Shown one piece after another: positions 1 to 13,754 of a stretch of 64,000 bases of DNA. Made by a program: the position numbers and the translations under genes. The notes beneath the pieces were generated by a model. The model was not told the origin of the DNA. It worked only from the letters and a program-made list of their open reading frames with translations, and searched no databases. Source of the DNA: Elysia crispata (taxonomy: Eukaryota; Mollusca; Gastropoda; Plakobranchidae); contig JAWDGP010007321.1 in assembly GCA_033675545.1 (NCBI GenBank), positions 92,001 to 156,000 of the forward strand, read 5' to 3'. Within the stretch, counting starts at the first letter, position 1; the number at the start of each line of letters is the position of its first letter.

Positions 1-927
<927 letters not shown>

Positions 928-1057
928 CTTCCCTTTGGTGTTCGCTTTGGCACGCCAAAATAGCTCGTCGATGCGATTGGTGAATCTGGTGAATTCTGGA
1001 ATAATGAACTGGTGCCGAAACGCTTTTGCGATCAATATGATGTTATCTGCGATACAC
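928..1057 (-). CDS. GLS: Glutaminase exon 4 (coding, internal)
   Basis: This 130-nt exon encodes the end of the N-terminal helical (EF-hand-like) domain of phosphate-activated glutaminase, the mitochondrial enzyme that converts L-glutamine to glutamate and ammonia. The translation contains NIILIAKAFRHQFIIPEF and FTNRIDELFWRAKANTKGK, matching the animal GLS pattern SNIVLLTQAFRRKFVIPDF followed by FTSHIDELYESAKK. Read on the minus strand, the acceptor is ...cccccag and the donor is AAG|gtcagt. The first base completes a Glu codon begun in exon 3, and the exon ends on a full codon. The serine-dependent, beta-lactamase-like catalytic domain would follow to the left, outside the window. Identification is by remembered family similarity. 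Confidence 0.9.
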
Positions 1058-1265
1058 CTGGGGGAGGAAGGAAAAGGAGGAAGGGGTAGGGAGATGGAGT
1101 GGTAGAACTAGAACTGCTTATGGCCTATTATTGAAGGTCGGGGAGAGGCACACAGGTGAGTAGCTGGTGATGACAGCGCTCGTATGATTCTAAAGTGATA
1201 GAGAATCTGAAGTTTAGAACGTCAAAGGAGTGTGTTTTCTCAAAATCAAAGCTGTCAACACTTAC
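1058..1265 (-). other. GLS: GLS intron 3
   Basis: A 208-bp GT-AG intron between glutaminase exons 3 and 4. The donor reads AGAGA|gtaagt on the minus strand. It splits a codon after the second base. Confidence 0.85.
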
Positions 1266-1402
1266 TCTCTAAAGGTTTCTCTGTCGATGAATACATTCTG
1301 TACGGCGTCCAAGTCGCTGACCTCGTTCTGGACATTGCCGAGGTTGGTCATGGCTTCCTTCAGCCTGGGGTCGCTCTCCCGCAGTCCTGTGGCCCGCAAC
1401 GC
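1266..1402 (-). CDS. GLS: Glutaminase exon 3 (coding, internal)
   Basis: This 137-nt exon encodes ALRATGLRESDPRLKEAM and then a more variable acidic stretch ending VFIDRETFRE. The first block is the most diagnostic glutaminase sequence in the window: human GLS has ALKSTGLRTSDPRLKECM at the same place in the N-terminal helical domain. Acceptor ...aactctccag and donor GA|gtaagt are clear on the minus strand. The exon starts in phase 0 after exon 2 and leaves two bases that pair with the first base of exon 4. GC content is visibly above the flanking intron, as expected for a conserved exon. Confidence 0.95.
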
Positions 1403-3135
1403 CTGGAGAGTTACAGTTATTGGGGACATGGTGATGGATCAATGATTTAGACGAAAATAGAATCGTTGATCATAGACGTTGACAGCTGCACTTGATACAA
1501 ACTGACAAAGTCGATAAGTTTTTTTACTTTTCATGGGGAGAAAGGGAAGAGCAAGAAGTCATCATAGATACGCAATTGTACATTCGACAGGGTGGAGCAA
1601 TTGATTAACTGACTAAGTACCAGGAAACACATGTGTTAAATTCCCTCTTTATGGCAATGGCCACACTTTATTTGAAATGGGGGTTTATAAAGACAGTCCA
1701 AATAAAATTGAAAAATTGGATAACAGAGAGAAACAGAGAGGGAATGAAAAGTGAGAGATACAAAAGGAGAAAAAAGAGAGGAAGTGTGAAAGAGTGAATG
1801 TGTTGGGGTGGTGGAAACGTAGAGAATTCATATCATATATATAGCTTCAAAAAGTATCTATATACAATGCGATGACGGGTTGAGGACGAGACGGCACGAT
1901 GGAAGCTGCCACTTTGATCACATGGTAATGTCAGGCTAGTAAGCCAAGAGCTACGGATCTGACAGAACTTTGGACCAAATTGTCTTCTTTTATGCTACTC
2001 ACTTTGCGTAGATTTAGTAATGAGTTAAACCATGCTGGTTACACGTAACCTTGAGGTAGGACGTCAATAGGATATCGTGCATAATTTACTCTACTGAAGT
2101 ACACTTATACTTGTGGCTTTATTTTATTGTTGCTTAAAAATGCAATTTCGTCCTGACAATACCCGACTAAAATGGGAACAAGCCATATTTCAACAGTGTC
2201 CTTCAAAACTTACCTAAAAGGTTTTTTAATCCTCATTGTTACATTAGCACGAGCTATTCAGACTCAAAGAGACACTTCACCTCTCACTTACAGTATTTTT
2301 ACAATTAGGGGTGGAAAGAAACCCATCCAATATTCACAAGGGAGGAAATGTTAACTTTCATGATGGTAGCCTCTTTTCTCTCCTTCAGCATTTTTTCCCT
2401 TTTTTTTTCTTTTTTTTTTTAGGCCGCGATAAGAATATCAATGGCCTTGACCGTGATATGTGTGTAAGGCTTATTTCAGTGGGCCAAGGTCATCTGTAAC
2501 TGTCCAGGTCTCAATGTCATTGCGCCGAGAAGTTCTAGGGCGGGATTAATTTAATTTAATCATTTCTATTTTAAGCGAAATGAATTATGCGTACTGAAAG
2601 TAAAATTGGCTTGTTAGAAAAGTTATGGGCAGTGAAATAAAAATAACATATATTGAATTACGTGGTGGGATCAAGGTCGCGGAAGAAAAGATTTGCGTTG
2701 TTAGATATATAGATAGATATGACTGATGAAAAGAGGCACCAGACAGAGTCAGAGCGCAAGAAAGGGAGAGGATGGGTAATAGAAAGGAAACATCAATATC
2801 CATAGAATGAGAGACGTTGAGAAATCAACGGGAAATTTAAAAAAGAATGAAAGGTGTCGAGAGGGAAGGAGAAAGGTTGAGAAGCGGGGAGAAGGAAAAA
2901 AAATGAACGACCAAAAGACTGAATTAAAGACATGGTACATATCAGGACTTCAAAAACGTTCAATATATTTGAACTCTTGAGTGGCTCATGTCTCCAATTC
3001 AAAACACCATGTTATAACCAACAGAACAGTTTTACTGGAAGCGTAATTATACAAAAAACAAGTAAAATTCTATGTTTGAGCTAAACGCTTAATTATTCCA
3101 AATCTTGTGCCCTTTCTAGGCATTGGCCTTCCCAC

Positions 3136-3138
<3 letters not shown>

Positions 3139-3206
<68 letters not shown>
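3139..3206. repeat. (GA)n microsatellite
   Basis: About 55 nt of pure GA repeat with a short interrupted extension, inside GLS intron 2. Confidence 0.95.
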
Positions 3207-4759
3207 AGGAGGAGGATGAGGAGGCAGGCACAGATACACAAACAAAAAAAAAAACAGGGGGAGGAGGGGCTGGCTGTTCAAATGAGACTACAAAATCACT
3301 GCCGTCGGCAGGCTTCGAATAGTGTTCGATACCCCCAATACAAAATAATCGTCGAGAGTTTTACGGGAAGTTGAGGTGTATATAGAGCTGGAACGTCAGA
3401 TCAAAAGTCTAGTAATGCTTGAAACGAAAAAAAAAGTCGAACTGATCGGGAGCACTTATCATGTCGTTCATATTTAAAGATAAGAAAGATAAGTTCGAAT
3501 ATCAATATATATATATATATATGGGAGGGAAAAAAACATTATATAAAACTTAATGCTAATGTCCAATTCATCTTCTATTCCACTTACATAGGGCAAGCGT
3601 AACCTCTGAATGACGCTCGACGATTATACACATACAAGCTGAAAATCCCGCTCTACATACGGGACACTGCTGTTAATTTGCGGAGGCTGGGGAGCGTGTG
3701 TGTGTTTAAAGAGGCTTATAAATTATCTTAATATCTCTCCTTTTACTTACATGATTTAAATAAAATTATATGCCTCCACCCAGCTATAGACCAAGATATC
3801 TCGATAATTCTAGTTCTAAACATAAAATTTAGATATAGAACTTAATTCCTTTTGGAATAAAGGAAATCGACTTAATGTTCTATTCTTTTCCAATATGATT
3901 TTTAGATTCTTTTAAACGCTTATAAGAAAGCTCTCAATTTTCGCGATAAGTGCACAATTAAAAGTGCACTGCCTTGCGGGAATTCTTAGCCATGCAGTTA
4001 TTTAAACGTAGATCTACACCTCAAGCCGATTGATAGACTTCCAATGTTAAAGAATGAAAAAAATAGCGCGCGAAATTGGTGACCGTAAGTAGCCTATGTT
4101 TACGAAACAAAACATTTGGAAAAAAATCGAGGAAAGCAGTTTGGGTTGGGTTTTTTTTTTTTTTTTTTTTTTAATTTAGAACCTAGCCACATGAATGTTG
4201 TAGACGCTAGAAAAGTTTAAGCTGGAAAAATCCAATAAGAAAAGTATAAAACTAATAATAAAAAATAGTATAATGGGTTTCAAAAAAATCAACCCCGTAG
4301 AACTTTTCTTTATCATGGCTTGCGATGACGTCATGAAATTATTGGGTAAAACCACGTGGATGCTATTGGCGAGATTAGGGCCTCAGCTACCATTACAAGT
4401 GTATTCTTTGGTATGTGGTTCTGTGTACATGACTTATTGGTTGGGCTCGATATCCACTTGACTTAAGCGTCAACCACATCAACAGTAATTTTTTTTCGTC
4501 ACAGTGCATTACGGCGCAACGGCAATGTCAATAGCAATTGTTAAAAAGGACCAAAAAAAAAATATATTGCAAATAGAAGGCAAGTAAGTTGTGAGATGAA
4601 GTAGGACCAAAGGAAAAAAAGAAGAAGAAAAAAAAAACATTCTGCAGATCATCAATCTAAGGTCCCCCAAAAAAAGAATAATTGTTCTAATATTTTTTTC
4701 CGCTTCATTCTATATTTCATTCTATCTTCTCTTTTTCCCCTATATCTCTACATCATCCG

Positions 4760-4995
4760 CTTCCTTCACCTACTTAATTCCTTCCTCATCCCCTCCTTCT
4801 CCTCCCCTCCCCCCATCCCTCCTCCTATTTTTCCTTTGTCTCTTCCTTCTCCTCCTATTCTTCCACTGTGTCCTCTTCCTCCTATTCTTCCTGTTCCTCT
4901 TCTTCTTCTTCTTCTTCTTCTTCTTTTTCTTCTTCTTCTTCTTCTCTTGTTGTTGTTGTTCTTTTGTCTTCTTCTTTTCCTCTTCTTTCTCTGCC
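4760..4995. repeat. Pyrimidine tract with (TTC)n
   Basis: More than 200 nt of almost pure C/T on the plus strand, grading from CTCC blocks into (TTC)n and back. On the transcribed GLS strand it is a long purine tract, so triplex-type structure is possible. No coding content. Confidence 0.8.
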
Positions 4996-7009
4996 CTTAT
5001 GCTTCTGCGCTTTTGGCTTAATCAGTCTTGTGATATAAATCAATGGCAGTAAAGCGGTAAGATGGACATCTAGGCCAATAACAATCAACTGTCTTGCCTC
5101 AGTGTTGATAGTCGAGAACAGAAGAAAAACATTCATAATGAAAGTAAAATGTTCTTATACATGAAAGAAACACAGTTCATTTTATAATTCCGGGGCCATA
5201 AATACACATATTTAATTGAACGGGGTGATTTTAAAACGCTTGGGCGGCAATCAGAAATAATTACATAGCATTGTGGAGAAATGGGAAAAATTCTGGCAGT
5301 CTGATTCTTATACATTCTGACTTGCTTGCAACGGGCAGTCTGTGCCCTTTCCCTCGGATTCAGGACTACTCAATTCTTGCTCCAACAGTTTTGTATCTGA
5401 TATCCGTGTGTCATGTCACCGTTTTGTACAGGTTTATGATAATGTTAGAACCAGAATGTAATATTAAAATCCGTAACATTAAAAAAAATGAAAAAAAAAA
5501 AAGTTGACAAAGTTAAATTGCATTTCAAGATGAAATATCTCCCTAAATGTTTGTCTCCGACGGTTTTGAGTTGGGCGGGATCTAAATCATTCAATTCGGA
5601 GCATGGTGCACGACGCTATGTTTGTCTTTGATATAATGCGCTGAAAGTGATAGAGGCGCCTTTGCTAATGCGATGTTTTTTTTTTTCATTTGGATTCCAG
5701 AACTCTTTCCCTTGCAGATCTTTAAATTTGAAGTGCTGCCTTGAACGATAGCAGCGCCAACTGATTTTTTTTTTCATTTTTTTTTTTTTTTTTGCAACTT
5801 TTCTATAGGCCTTACTGCACTACAAAAAAAAAAAAAAGAAGAAGAAGAAAACATACTTTCTAACTCTGGAGCTAATGCATAACTTACAGTAGATTGATTT
5901 ATTAATCGAAGTGTAGATTGACATGTACCAATTACCATTCACACATTTTGTCATTGCTTATGATACCCGTGTGTTTGTTTGAATGGAATGAATACGCAGG
6001 ATGTTTTAACCCTTGTGAGCGTGTAACACGTGTGTGTAAAAGAATACTTTTTGTAACAACATATACAAATTAGGTTACAAAAAATTAATGTAAAATTTGC
6101 GGCAAAATTCACTGTAGGCAAATTTATTTACAAACTTGGCCTAATAAGTAATTAATGGTCAAATTAGGCAAACTTATTAGTTTGATAATGGTAAATTAAA
6201 AGAGTTCTGTTTTCCTGTTTAAAACGTGCATTGCTTGTTAACTTTATATGCGGCACTGATATAAATCAATAATGGTGTAATGGTATGGTACAAGTAGGTT
6301 TTGTGCTCATAAACATCCCGCGAGCGTGATGCAGAGGCTCCTTTCTGTTGGAAGTAAACTGCTTATGGGATGTGAACAACTCAACTTTTCATTCAAGCAA
6401 TAAAGGAATGCTGAAGCTCCCTTTTCTCACAAAAAAGTTTAAAATTGTTTCCTGAACTTTTTTTCTTTTTTTTTTTTGGTTTAATTTTATAAAGGTATCG
6501 AATGTCTATGGGAAAGAACCGTCCTTTCAGGCTGCGAGAAAAGATGCTTTTGACGAAAGAAGTAAGAAATTGGTCCGATTTGGGGAAAGGAGAGGGTGGG
6601 GGGGGGTAACTTCTGAAGCGTTTCAGTCGTGTCCTTTTTTAGTTCATGTTGCCGGATCTCAGTATTATGGTCACTTGTAGCGACCACATGAAGGGTCCTG
6701 TTATTATACATAATATTTCGTAACGCGCAGTTGTCACATTTCTCCAAGACAGTGAAAAAAGAAGATGGTAATCAACTCCATAGCAAAAACAAAGCGGAAG
6801 ACAAAAAAAAAAAAAAAAACAAGAACAAGAGCTACAAAAGCAGAAACAACAGGCATGAACATTTAACAACAACTATTACAACAACATCAATATAACTAAC
6901 AACGACAACACAACAGCAAGTACAGCAGTAAAATAGCCTTATTTAAACGTCCATAATTTTTTTGTAGGCCCACGTGTGCTACAAAGAACAAAAAACGAGA
7001 CAAGCTTAC

Positions 7010-7103
7010 TTGTAGAAACTTGGTGATGGAAAGCTTGCCTTGCTCGTCGCTAAGATAGTCGAAAAGATGGTAGTCGATATCGTGGAGATCGAACATTGCG
7101 TCT
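7010..7103 (-). CDS. GLS: Glutaminase exon 2 (coding, internal)
   Basis: A 94-nt exon encoding DAMFDLHDIDYHLFDYLSDE and then QGKLSITKFLQ. It aligns in position and pattern with human GLS [30 protein letters not shown]: a helix, an acidic loop, then a K-F-(L/I) helix that runs into exon 3. Acceptor on the minus strand is ...caacctcacag and the donor is CTACAA|gtaagc. The first base completes a Gly codon left by exon 1 (two bases), and the exon ends in phase 0, so exons 1-2-3 read through without a break. Confidence 0.88.
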
Positions 7104-7388
7104 CTGTGAGGTTGAATGTCAGATTTAAAAAAAATTGGTTAGCTTTGAAATGGCTACACCTACTTTGGAGAATAAGATTAGAAGCTAATTTTGTTTAAAA
7201 AAAAATTCAAATCTATAAAATTCATAGATTTTTAAACGTCCTTGAAAATTGCAGTTACAGATAAAACGGGCTGTGAATTCCCACCAGGCGACGCACCTTG
7301 AGGCACTTTCCACGGCAATCAAAAGCTTTACCAAAACCGTTCAGAAGGATCTTTCAAAAGATTGTGAAATTACAGAATAAGCTGGAGA

Positions 7389-7409
7389 TATATATATATA
7401 TATATATAT

Positions 7410-7480
<71 letters not shown>

Positions 7481-7510
7481 TAGATAGATAGATATAGATA
7501 TAGATATTAT
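7389..7510. repeat. (TA)n-(GATA)n microsatellite
   Basis: About 22 nt of TA repeat passing into GATA repeats with a few GACA units. It directly abuts the left arm of the palindromic element at 7510-7654. Confidence 0.9.
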
Positions 7511-7654
7511 AGATATAGAAGATCGTACCTTAAATTCTCTTCATACAGATCTCAGTCATACCCGAAGAGAGCGGAGGACAAGCGACAACTTTGTCGTCCG
7601 CTTGAAACACCAATGCCGTATGAAGAGAATTTAAGGTAAGATCTTCTATATCTA
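7510..7654. mobile_element. Palindromic MITE-like element, 145 bp
   Basis: Terminal inverted repeats of 37 bp: the arm at 7510-7546 is the reverse complement of 7618-7654 with a single mismatch. The 71-bp centre contains a second, imperfect palindrome around GACAACTTTGTC. There is no coding capacity. The near-perfect arms suggest a fairly recent non-autonomous DNA element or cruciform-forming insert. The superfamily is unknown, and the AT-rich flanks hide any target-site duplication. Confidence 0.75.
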
Positions 7655-7695
7655 TGAAATGCTCCCTCAGTTAAGCACTCTTATCAATTATTCCA

Positions 7696-8128
7696 ACTTA
7701 TCTTCAAACTATATATATTATAGTTCGATTTTTTTTTAAATTTCGAAGTCGTTTAATTTTACCGAATATTTCTCTATTTAAGCTTTATTAAAAAATATCG
7801 GTTAGTCCGAATTTTGAAAAAAGAATCCGGTTGATTCGAAGCGATTTTGGTGTGATTTTTTTATTCTGACACAGTGAAAGCAATTTTCCAGGCTTGTAAA
7901 ACAAAGTACATGTAGTACTATGCTCCACTTGTGTGCCACCTTCGTTACAGGCAAGGGTCTGCAATAAGGCTACAAGAGAGAAAGGACATCCCCCCCCCCT
8001 CATGCACACTTATACGACATTCCTGATTTGTCATCCACATATTTTTTTTAAATCTCGTTCTCTATGTATTCTGATAATTCGAAGTCCTTTTTTTATCCCA
8101 ATGACTTCGAAATAAGCGGACTCGAATG
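7696..8128 (-). mobile_element. Pogo/Tigger-type MITE, copy 1
   Basis: About 430 bp matching, in reverse orientation, the element at 58249-58734 along most of its length (shared blocks include CTATTTAAGCTTTATTAAAA, TTCGAAGCGATTTTG and AAAGTACATGTAGT). The right end, read on the minus strand, has GAGTCCGCTTATTTCGAAG, close to the CAGTCAAGTCC...TTCGAA terminus of the other copy. CAGT...TTCGAA ends are typical of pogo/Tigger elements of the Tc1/mariner group. No transposase is present, so it is non-autonomous. The left end is decayed. Confidence 0.65.
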
Positions 8129-8969
8129 GGGCGGGCAGGGTGCAATCTGTTTCTATTCTAACCGTTGTTGCAGGTCCAGTGCACTGGCCTATGGCGCTGG
8201 TAGCATACAGCGTGACGGCATTGATAAGAGGTTAGTTGAAATTAACATGTCTCTTGATTGTGTGCGCAAGAATGTAGTTTGAGTTGGGCTGCTTTTTAAG
8301 TTAAGATGTTTAACAAGTGTTTAACAAAATTTAAAATGCATGTACTGTAATTTTGTATGTTCCACCTAAAAGTTACCAGTTTTGTAAAGAGTAAAATGTT
8401 TCAGGATATGTACAGGCCACATTGTAAAGAGATGCCATTCTTCTCGGTGGGACTAAATGATAAAACGGAATTACTTTTGAAGCAGAACAAGGCCTTTTTC
8501 ATCATTTAGAGTTGAAATTAAAAAAAAAAATCCAATCCAGTTCCTTTGAAGTTGTTATTCTTTAGGGAAATATCCTTGAGATTCCTAGATCTATACGCCT
8601 TTAACTAAAACGATGAATCAGTTTTCCCATTTATATATATACATATAAATATTTTTTTTCCACATAATTATATCGACTCCAATTTACCCAAACTCCGTGA
8701 AATCAATAAAAAAAAAAAGGTAGGTCTTGTTACACTCCTTTCTATTTAAGCCCTGGCTGTTAATATATCCGCTCAACTGAAGGAACTTGAGCACGGAAAT
8801 AAATAGGTTTTGGAAAACACGGAAATCTGTTTCCATTAAGCTTGGACAAATCTTTGACATACTTAGAGCTAGACTTCAGCATGCATATTTCTTCATAAGA
8901 TCAAAACCATCTTAATAACCAACATTTTAAGCCAATAACAAGACAGCTGGGTGGATGTCTAGACTGATC

Positions 8970-9350
<381 letters not shown>

Positions 9351-11088
9351 AAGCAGAAAGCCAGAGAAGGAGAAAGTGAGGATAGAGTGATAAGAGAGAA
9401 ATAGAGAGGAAAGTGAGGAGAGATAGAGGAAAGAGAGATGTCAATTGCTTGAAGATAATATATAAAATTCATTATTTTCCGTCCCTCAATAGTAATTTCT
9501 ACTTTAAAAACTATTTAAAAACTTACTATCAAGCTTAAGCCCAGGTTGTGTTTGCCAGTCGTTCAAGGAAGGTAACTCTCGCTGAAATTTATTACTTATA
9601 GATATCGTCTATTTGCAGCTAGCGTCACCATTTCATAAAATCCTCTGACGTCACGAGCAGCAATTCCAGCTGCCTGCGATTAGCAAAAAGCAGTTTAAAA
9701 TTGAAAGAATTCTGTCCGCTACAAAGAGCAAACAACACGAAGTGCATTTCATGAAATGTTTGTACTACTGCTAGCTGCATATTCCTTCGTGTAAACACAT
9801 CTTTAGATGTGTTGGTGCTCCGTATACTATAAATGGAGCTCTGTTCCGCAGCCTTTCAATGGTCAAGCTGGATCAAAGTTACTTTTCCACTCGGGAATAG
9901 AAAAATAATAAAATAAAATAGGTAAATGAATTTTACGTTATTCATGTAATCAATGAAAGTAAGCCTGTGGTTATATCCTGTGATTTTCCACAAAAGTTTG
10001 GAAGCTATTATATAACTCTTTGGAGTACATATTTTTTTTCTTCAATCTATTTCACACATCAATGCTTTTCATACGATTTTTTAAGTTTCTTTTTTTTTTT
10101 TTAAACTTAAAGAGCAGTCCTTTTTTTATTTTGATTTGAATTTACAAATTAAGACCACATTTTTACATACGATTAAATAATTCAAAACATCGGAACTCTA
10201 AGTATGTAATATAAAAAGCTATCCAGGACTTCTTTTTTACATACCAATCTTGAAGCCAATTAAACAAATTATTCATAGAAATAAATGTTAAAAAAAACCA
10301 GTAGCATTGTTGATAAGAAACAGATGTTATCGTTGATATCCAGATAACAATAAAATAAAAATACAATTAAAAAAACGCTGTAATTGTACATTATCATTAA
10401 AGCACGATTTTCAAGAGAAGGGTTTGAACGATAAGATATTTATCACAATAAAAATCAATAGGAGAATGTCGCGCATGGACAGACAGAATACAATAACGTT
10501 CGACATAGCGCCAAGATAAGATTAAAGAGTTTCGCGATGATGTTAGCCCCTAGTTCTAGTAGCCTACGGAAGATGAGATAATCTAGATATAGATCTAACC
10601 TAAAATCTGCGGTTTATTGCAGAGCATTATGCTCCTGTGCAAAATTTACCTAACTTATCTTTGTTTCCGCCTATTTACACCCAAATTTGGGCGCGATTGA
10701 TGAGGGCGATAAGCGTTTGGTGGTGTAATAAATGTCAATTGTACATCAAACATCGCGAGTCAACAGAGAAGAGCTATTGGACATCCCCAAAATCTGGACG
10801 GTTGTAGTGCTTGCAAAACACCCAAATAAGAATAATTATAATTTTGGGAAATACTTATCTATTTATAGATCCTTTTTTAAACATTTAGTATAATGTAGGT
10901 TTAACTAAAATAGGTTCAACTGCGAATTCTAGTAAGGCAGCGCACCTTCGAACCATTTTGCGGGAATTCACACCCTTCTTATAAGCGCTTAAAAACATCT
11001 TAAAAGAGTTTCGGAAAAACAGACTAAGCCGATTTTCCACATTTGAGCACTTCTGACGATTCTTGGGTGCGGCTGTCCTCAGCACAAA

Positions 11089-13130
11089 TTAGTGAGGACA
11101 CGGAGATGTCCCGACTGAGCAAAAACTTCAATTTTTCTGTCCTTTCGTTTCTGCGGTTGCTAGGGTCGTTCGACATACTAGTTTTGGTCACAACAAACTT
11201 CCTTTCCATGACAACAAGCATAAAAAAGGGCACCCTGCCTGCATTTTTCCTGACATATGTATAAAAATTTACGACTTACATGGTTAATTTTCTGCTGAGA
11301 TTAAAGCCAACAAATTTTTCAAGTTTCTCAATACATAAAAATGGCGAAACTAACACAGTTTTAAATAAATTTCAGCCTGAAATCGGCGCTTCCCAGCTGT
11401 GGACTGAGGCCGTAACAGATCACTCAAACTGCCATTTTTCATTATGATAATTTAAAAATCAGTCGCTAAAATAATATGAGACATCCATAAACTTACACTG
11501 TAAATGTAGTTCAGTATTCCAAAATAAAAAGATGCACCTGATGCCAAATCTTTCCATACAAATTACAATACTAGATTCTAGCTCAAGACTTAGTTCTAGC
11601 TAGATCTAGATCTAGTGCGTCTGAAATCGGCGCTTCCCAGCTGTGGACTGAGGCCGTAACAGATCACTCAAACTGCCATTTTCCATTATGATAATTTAAA
11701 AACCAATCGCTAAAATAATATGAGACATCCATAAACTTACACTGTAAATGTAGTTCAGTATTCCAAAATAAAAAAATGCACCTGATGCCAAATCTTTCCA
11801 TACAAATTACAATACTAGATTCTAGATCAAAACTTAGTTCTAGCTAGATCTAGATCTAGTGCGTCTGAAATCGGCGCTTCCCAGCTGTGGACTGAGGCCG
11901 TAACAGATCACTCAAAATGCCATTTTTCATTATGATAATTTAAAAATCAGTCGCTAAAATAATATGAGACATCCATAAACTTACACTGTAAATGTACTTC
12001 AGTATTCCAAAATAAAAAGATGCACCTGATGCCAAATCTTTCCATACAAATTACAATACTAGATTCTAGATCAAAACTTAGTTCTAGCTAGATCTAGATC
12101 TAGTGCGTCTGAAATCGGCGCTTCCCAGCTGTGGACTGAGGCCGTAACAGATCACTCAAACTGCCATTTTTCATTATGATAATTTAAAAATCAGTCGCTA
12201 AAATAATATGAGACATCCATAAACTTACACTGTAAATGTAGTTCAGTATTCCAAAATAAAAAGATGCACCTGATGTCAAATCTTTCCATACAAATTACAA
12301 TACTAGATTCTAGATCAAGACTTAATTCTAGCTAGATCTAGATCTAGTGCGTCTGATTAAAACGCCCGAAGCAGTGACTACTGTGCCGTTTACTTAAGAC
12401 TGCTAGATCTAGATCTAGAGATTTATAAAGTGTATTCTTTATACAATAATTATTTAGCAAAGCAAGTCTAATAAAGGCCTAGCTTATCCGATGCATTAGA
12501 GGCACGATATCGTTTATCTGCATCTAGTCTATGACAGATCACACACCTACTTTTGAATAATTCTATTGAAATTTTAGTCATTAGTAGTGGAGTTAAGTTA
12601 ACTGAAGGGCAGACTAACCCGCACGTTTTTTAAAGCACATAGATCTAATACTCTACCATTTGAATTGTATTTATATTATGACTCCAAACCCTTTTCTAAC
12701 TTATAAGCCATGGAAAAGAAGTATATAGCTATTATTACTGTAAAATATAGGGAAAGAAAATATGTTTGGCATCTCGAAAACTTTTCGAAACAAGAAAAAC
12801 TAATCAAAATAAAACCAACAAGCACCAACACACATCCATAATGATCTCATTTTTGTATTTATATTCACCTTGTAAGCAGTAAAGCTTTAAAAAAAAATTC
12901 TGCAAATATTCAAAAATGTGCAATTATTATGAAAATAAATGATTATCAATTTGTAGGAAACTTTTCTAAACAACATTCCATCAGAATACCATTGTTTACA
13001 ATATAGGATAAATAAAGTCTCCACCTTCTTTGACCAAAATATTATGGCTGCACTGGAAAATTGCGAAAATATCCGGGACATCCCGAAGTGCCTGTCTATA
13101 AACTGTCCGTTCTTTAATTTGTGGTCCTCG
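11089..13130 (+). mobile_element. 2-kb dispersed repeat, copy 1 (intact site)
   Basis: Homologous over its length to 34115-34800 plus 38434-39034, where an LTR element splits the second copy. Shared blocks include GAGCAAAAACTTCA, CATGACAACAAGCAT, GTGCGTCTGATTAAAACG and GAAGTGCCTGTC. The ends may carry a short inverted repeat (GAGGAC at the start, GTCCTC at the end). I see no transposase, so a non-autonomous DNA element is my best guess. This copy alone carries the 4 x 244-bp expansion. Confidence 0.7.
11379..12354 (+). repeat. Four tandem 244-bp units
   Basis: Units begin with GAAATCGGCGCTTCCCAGCT at 11379, 11623, 11867 and 12111 and end at 12354: four units of exactly 244 bp, 976 bp in all. 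Each ends with a TAGATCTAGATCTAGTGCGTCT block. By eye the units differ from each other at only a few positions each, with no length change. The related copy at 34393-34594 has one shorter, diverged unit, so the expansion is local and recent. Confidence 0.95.
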
Positions 13131-13705
13131 GTGTATTGAAATGGTGAAGAGACTTAATAAAATCTTTTTTCTCAATGGGTGACGCTTTCTTGTACGTTGA
13201 TCACTGAAAAATTATTTCCTCACATCTGATTTCTCTTGGCTCTGTGCCAATACATGTACTTAATAGAAAACGATCGTTTCAAAAAAAAAAAATTAAATCC
13301 ATGAGTGTATTCAAATTTTGGGCTAAATGGCCAATGACTAATATTTGTATATAAAAGATTGCTAAGCCTTGAACATTCTTTCTCCGTGTAACGTTCTTTA
13401 GGAAACTAAGGTGGCGTGCAACTTCTCAATGAACTACACAACATTCAACATTAAATGTGTGGCCTGAATCATCAACATCAATCATTGTAGGCCTTGGGAC
13501 AAGAATAACCTCATGTTTGGGGGGCTCTTTCTAAGAAGGACCAGATCTATGGAAAATGGAGGCGTAGTCCTGGAAAAATGAACTGGAAAAAAATCAATCG
13601 GCCCTCTAAAATCTCAAATCAATTAGAATTGCTTGTTGACAGAATCTTAAATATGGGAAATCGACTTTTTACTTTCCAAGACTTTTAAGATCTTTTCAAA
13701 TTCTT

Positions 13706-13754
13706 ATGAATTCCCACAAGCATTGGGGTGCATTGCTTTGCGGGAATTCATAGT
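13706..13754. repeat. Short hairpin with GAATTCCC arms
   Basis: A 48-bp inverted repeat: TATGAATTCCCACAAGCA on the left, and on the right TGCTTTGCGGGAATTCATA, whose reverse complement nearly equals the left arm. Related single arms lie near 3975-3997, 7272-7300 and 10924-10973, always with GCGGGAATTC or GAATTCCCAC next to a GTGCA(C/T) or GCGCACC block. Probably the core of a decayed fold-back repeat family. Confidence 0.55.

Larger units (their letters stand above)
1403..7009 (-). other. GLS: GLS intron 2 (5.6 kb), mostly unassigned AT-rich DNA
   Basis: Intron between glutaminase exons 2 and 3. Visible content: (GA)n at about 3139-3206, a short (AT)n near 3503-3521, a pyrimidine-rich block with (TTC)n at about 4760-4995, poly-T or poly-A runs near 4150, 5770 and 5825, and a copy of a GCGGGAATTC-bearing hairpin motif near 3975-3997. 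The rest looks like plain AT-rich intron; I see no conserved coding segment on either strand. Confidence 0.65.

Noticed and set aside
11379-12354. CRISPR-like or regulatory array
   Set aside because: Units are 244 bp with no repeat-spacer alternation, and this is an animal genome; it is a simple tandem array.
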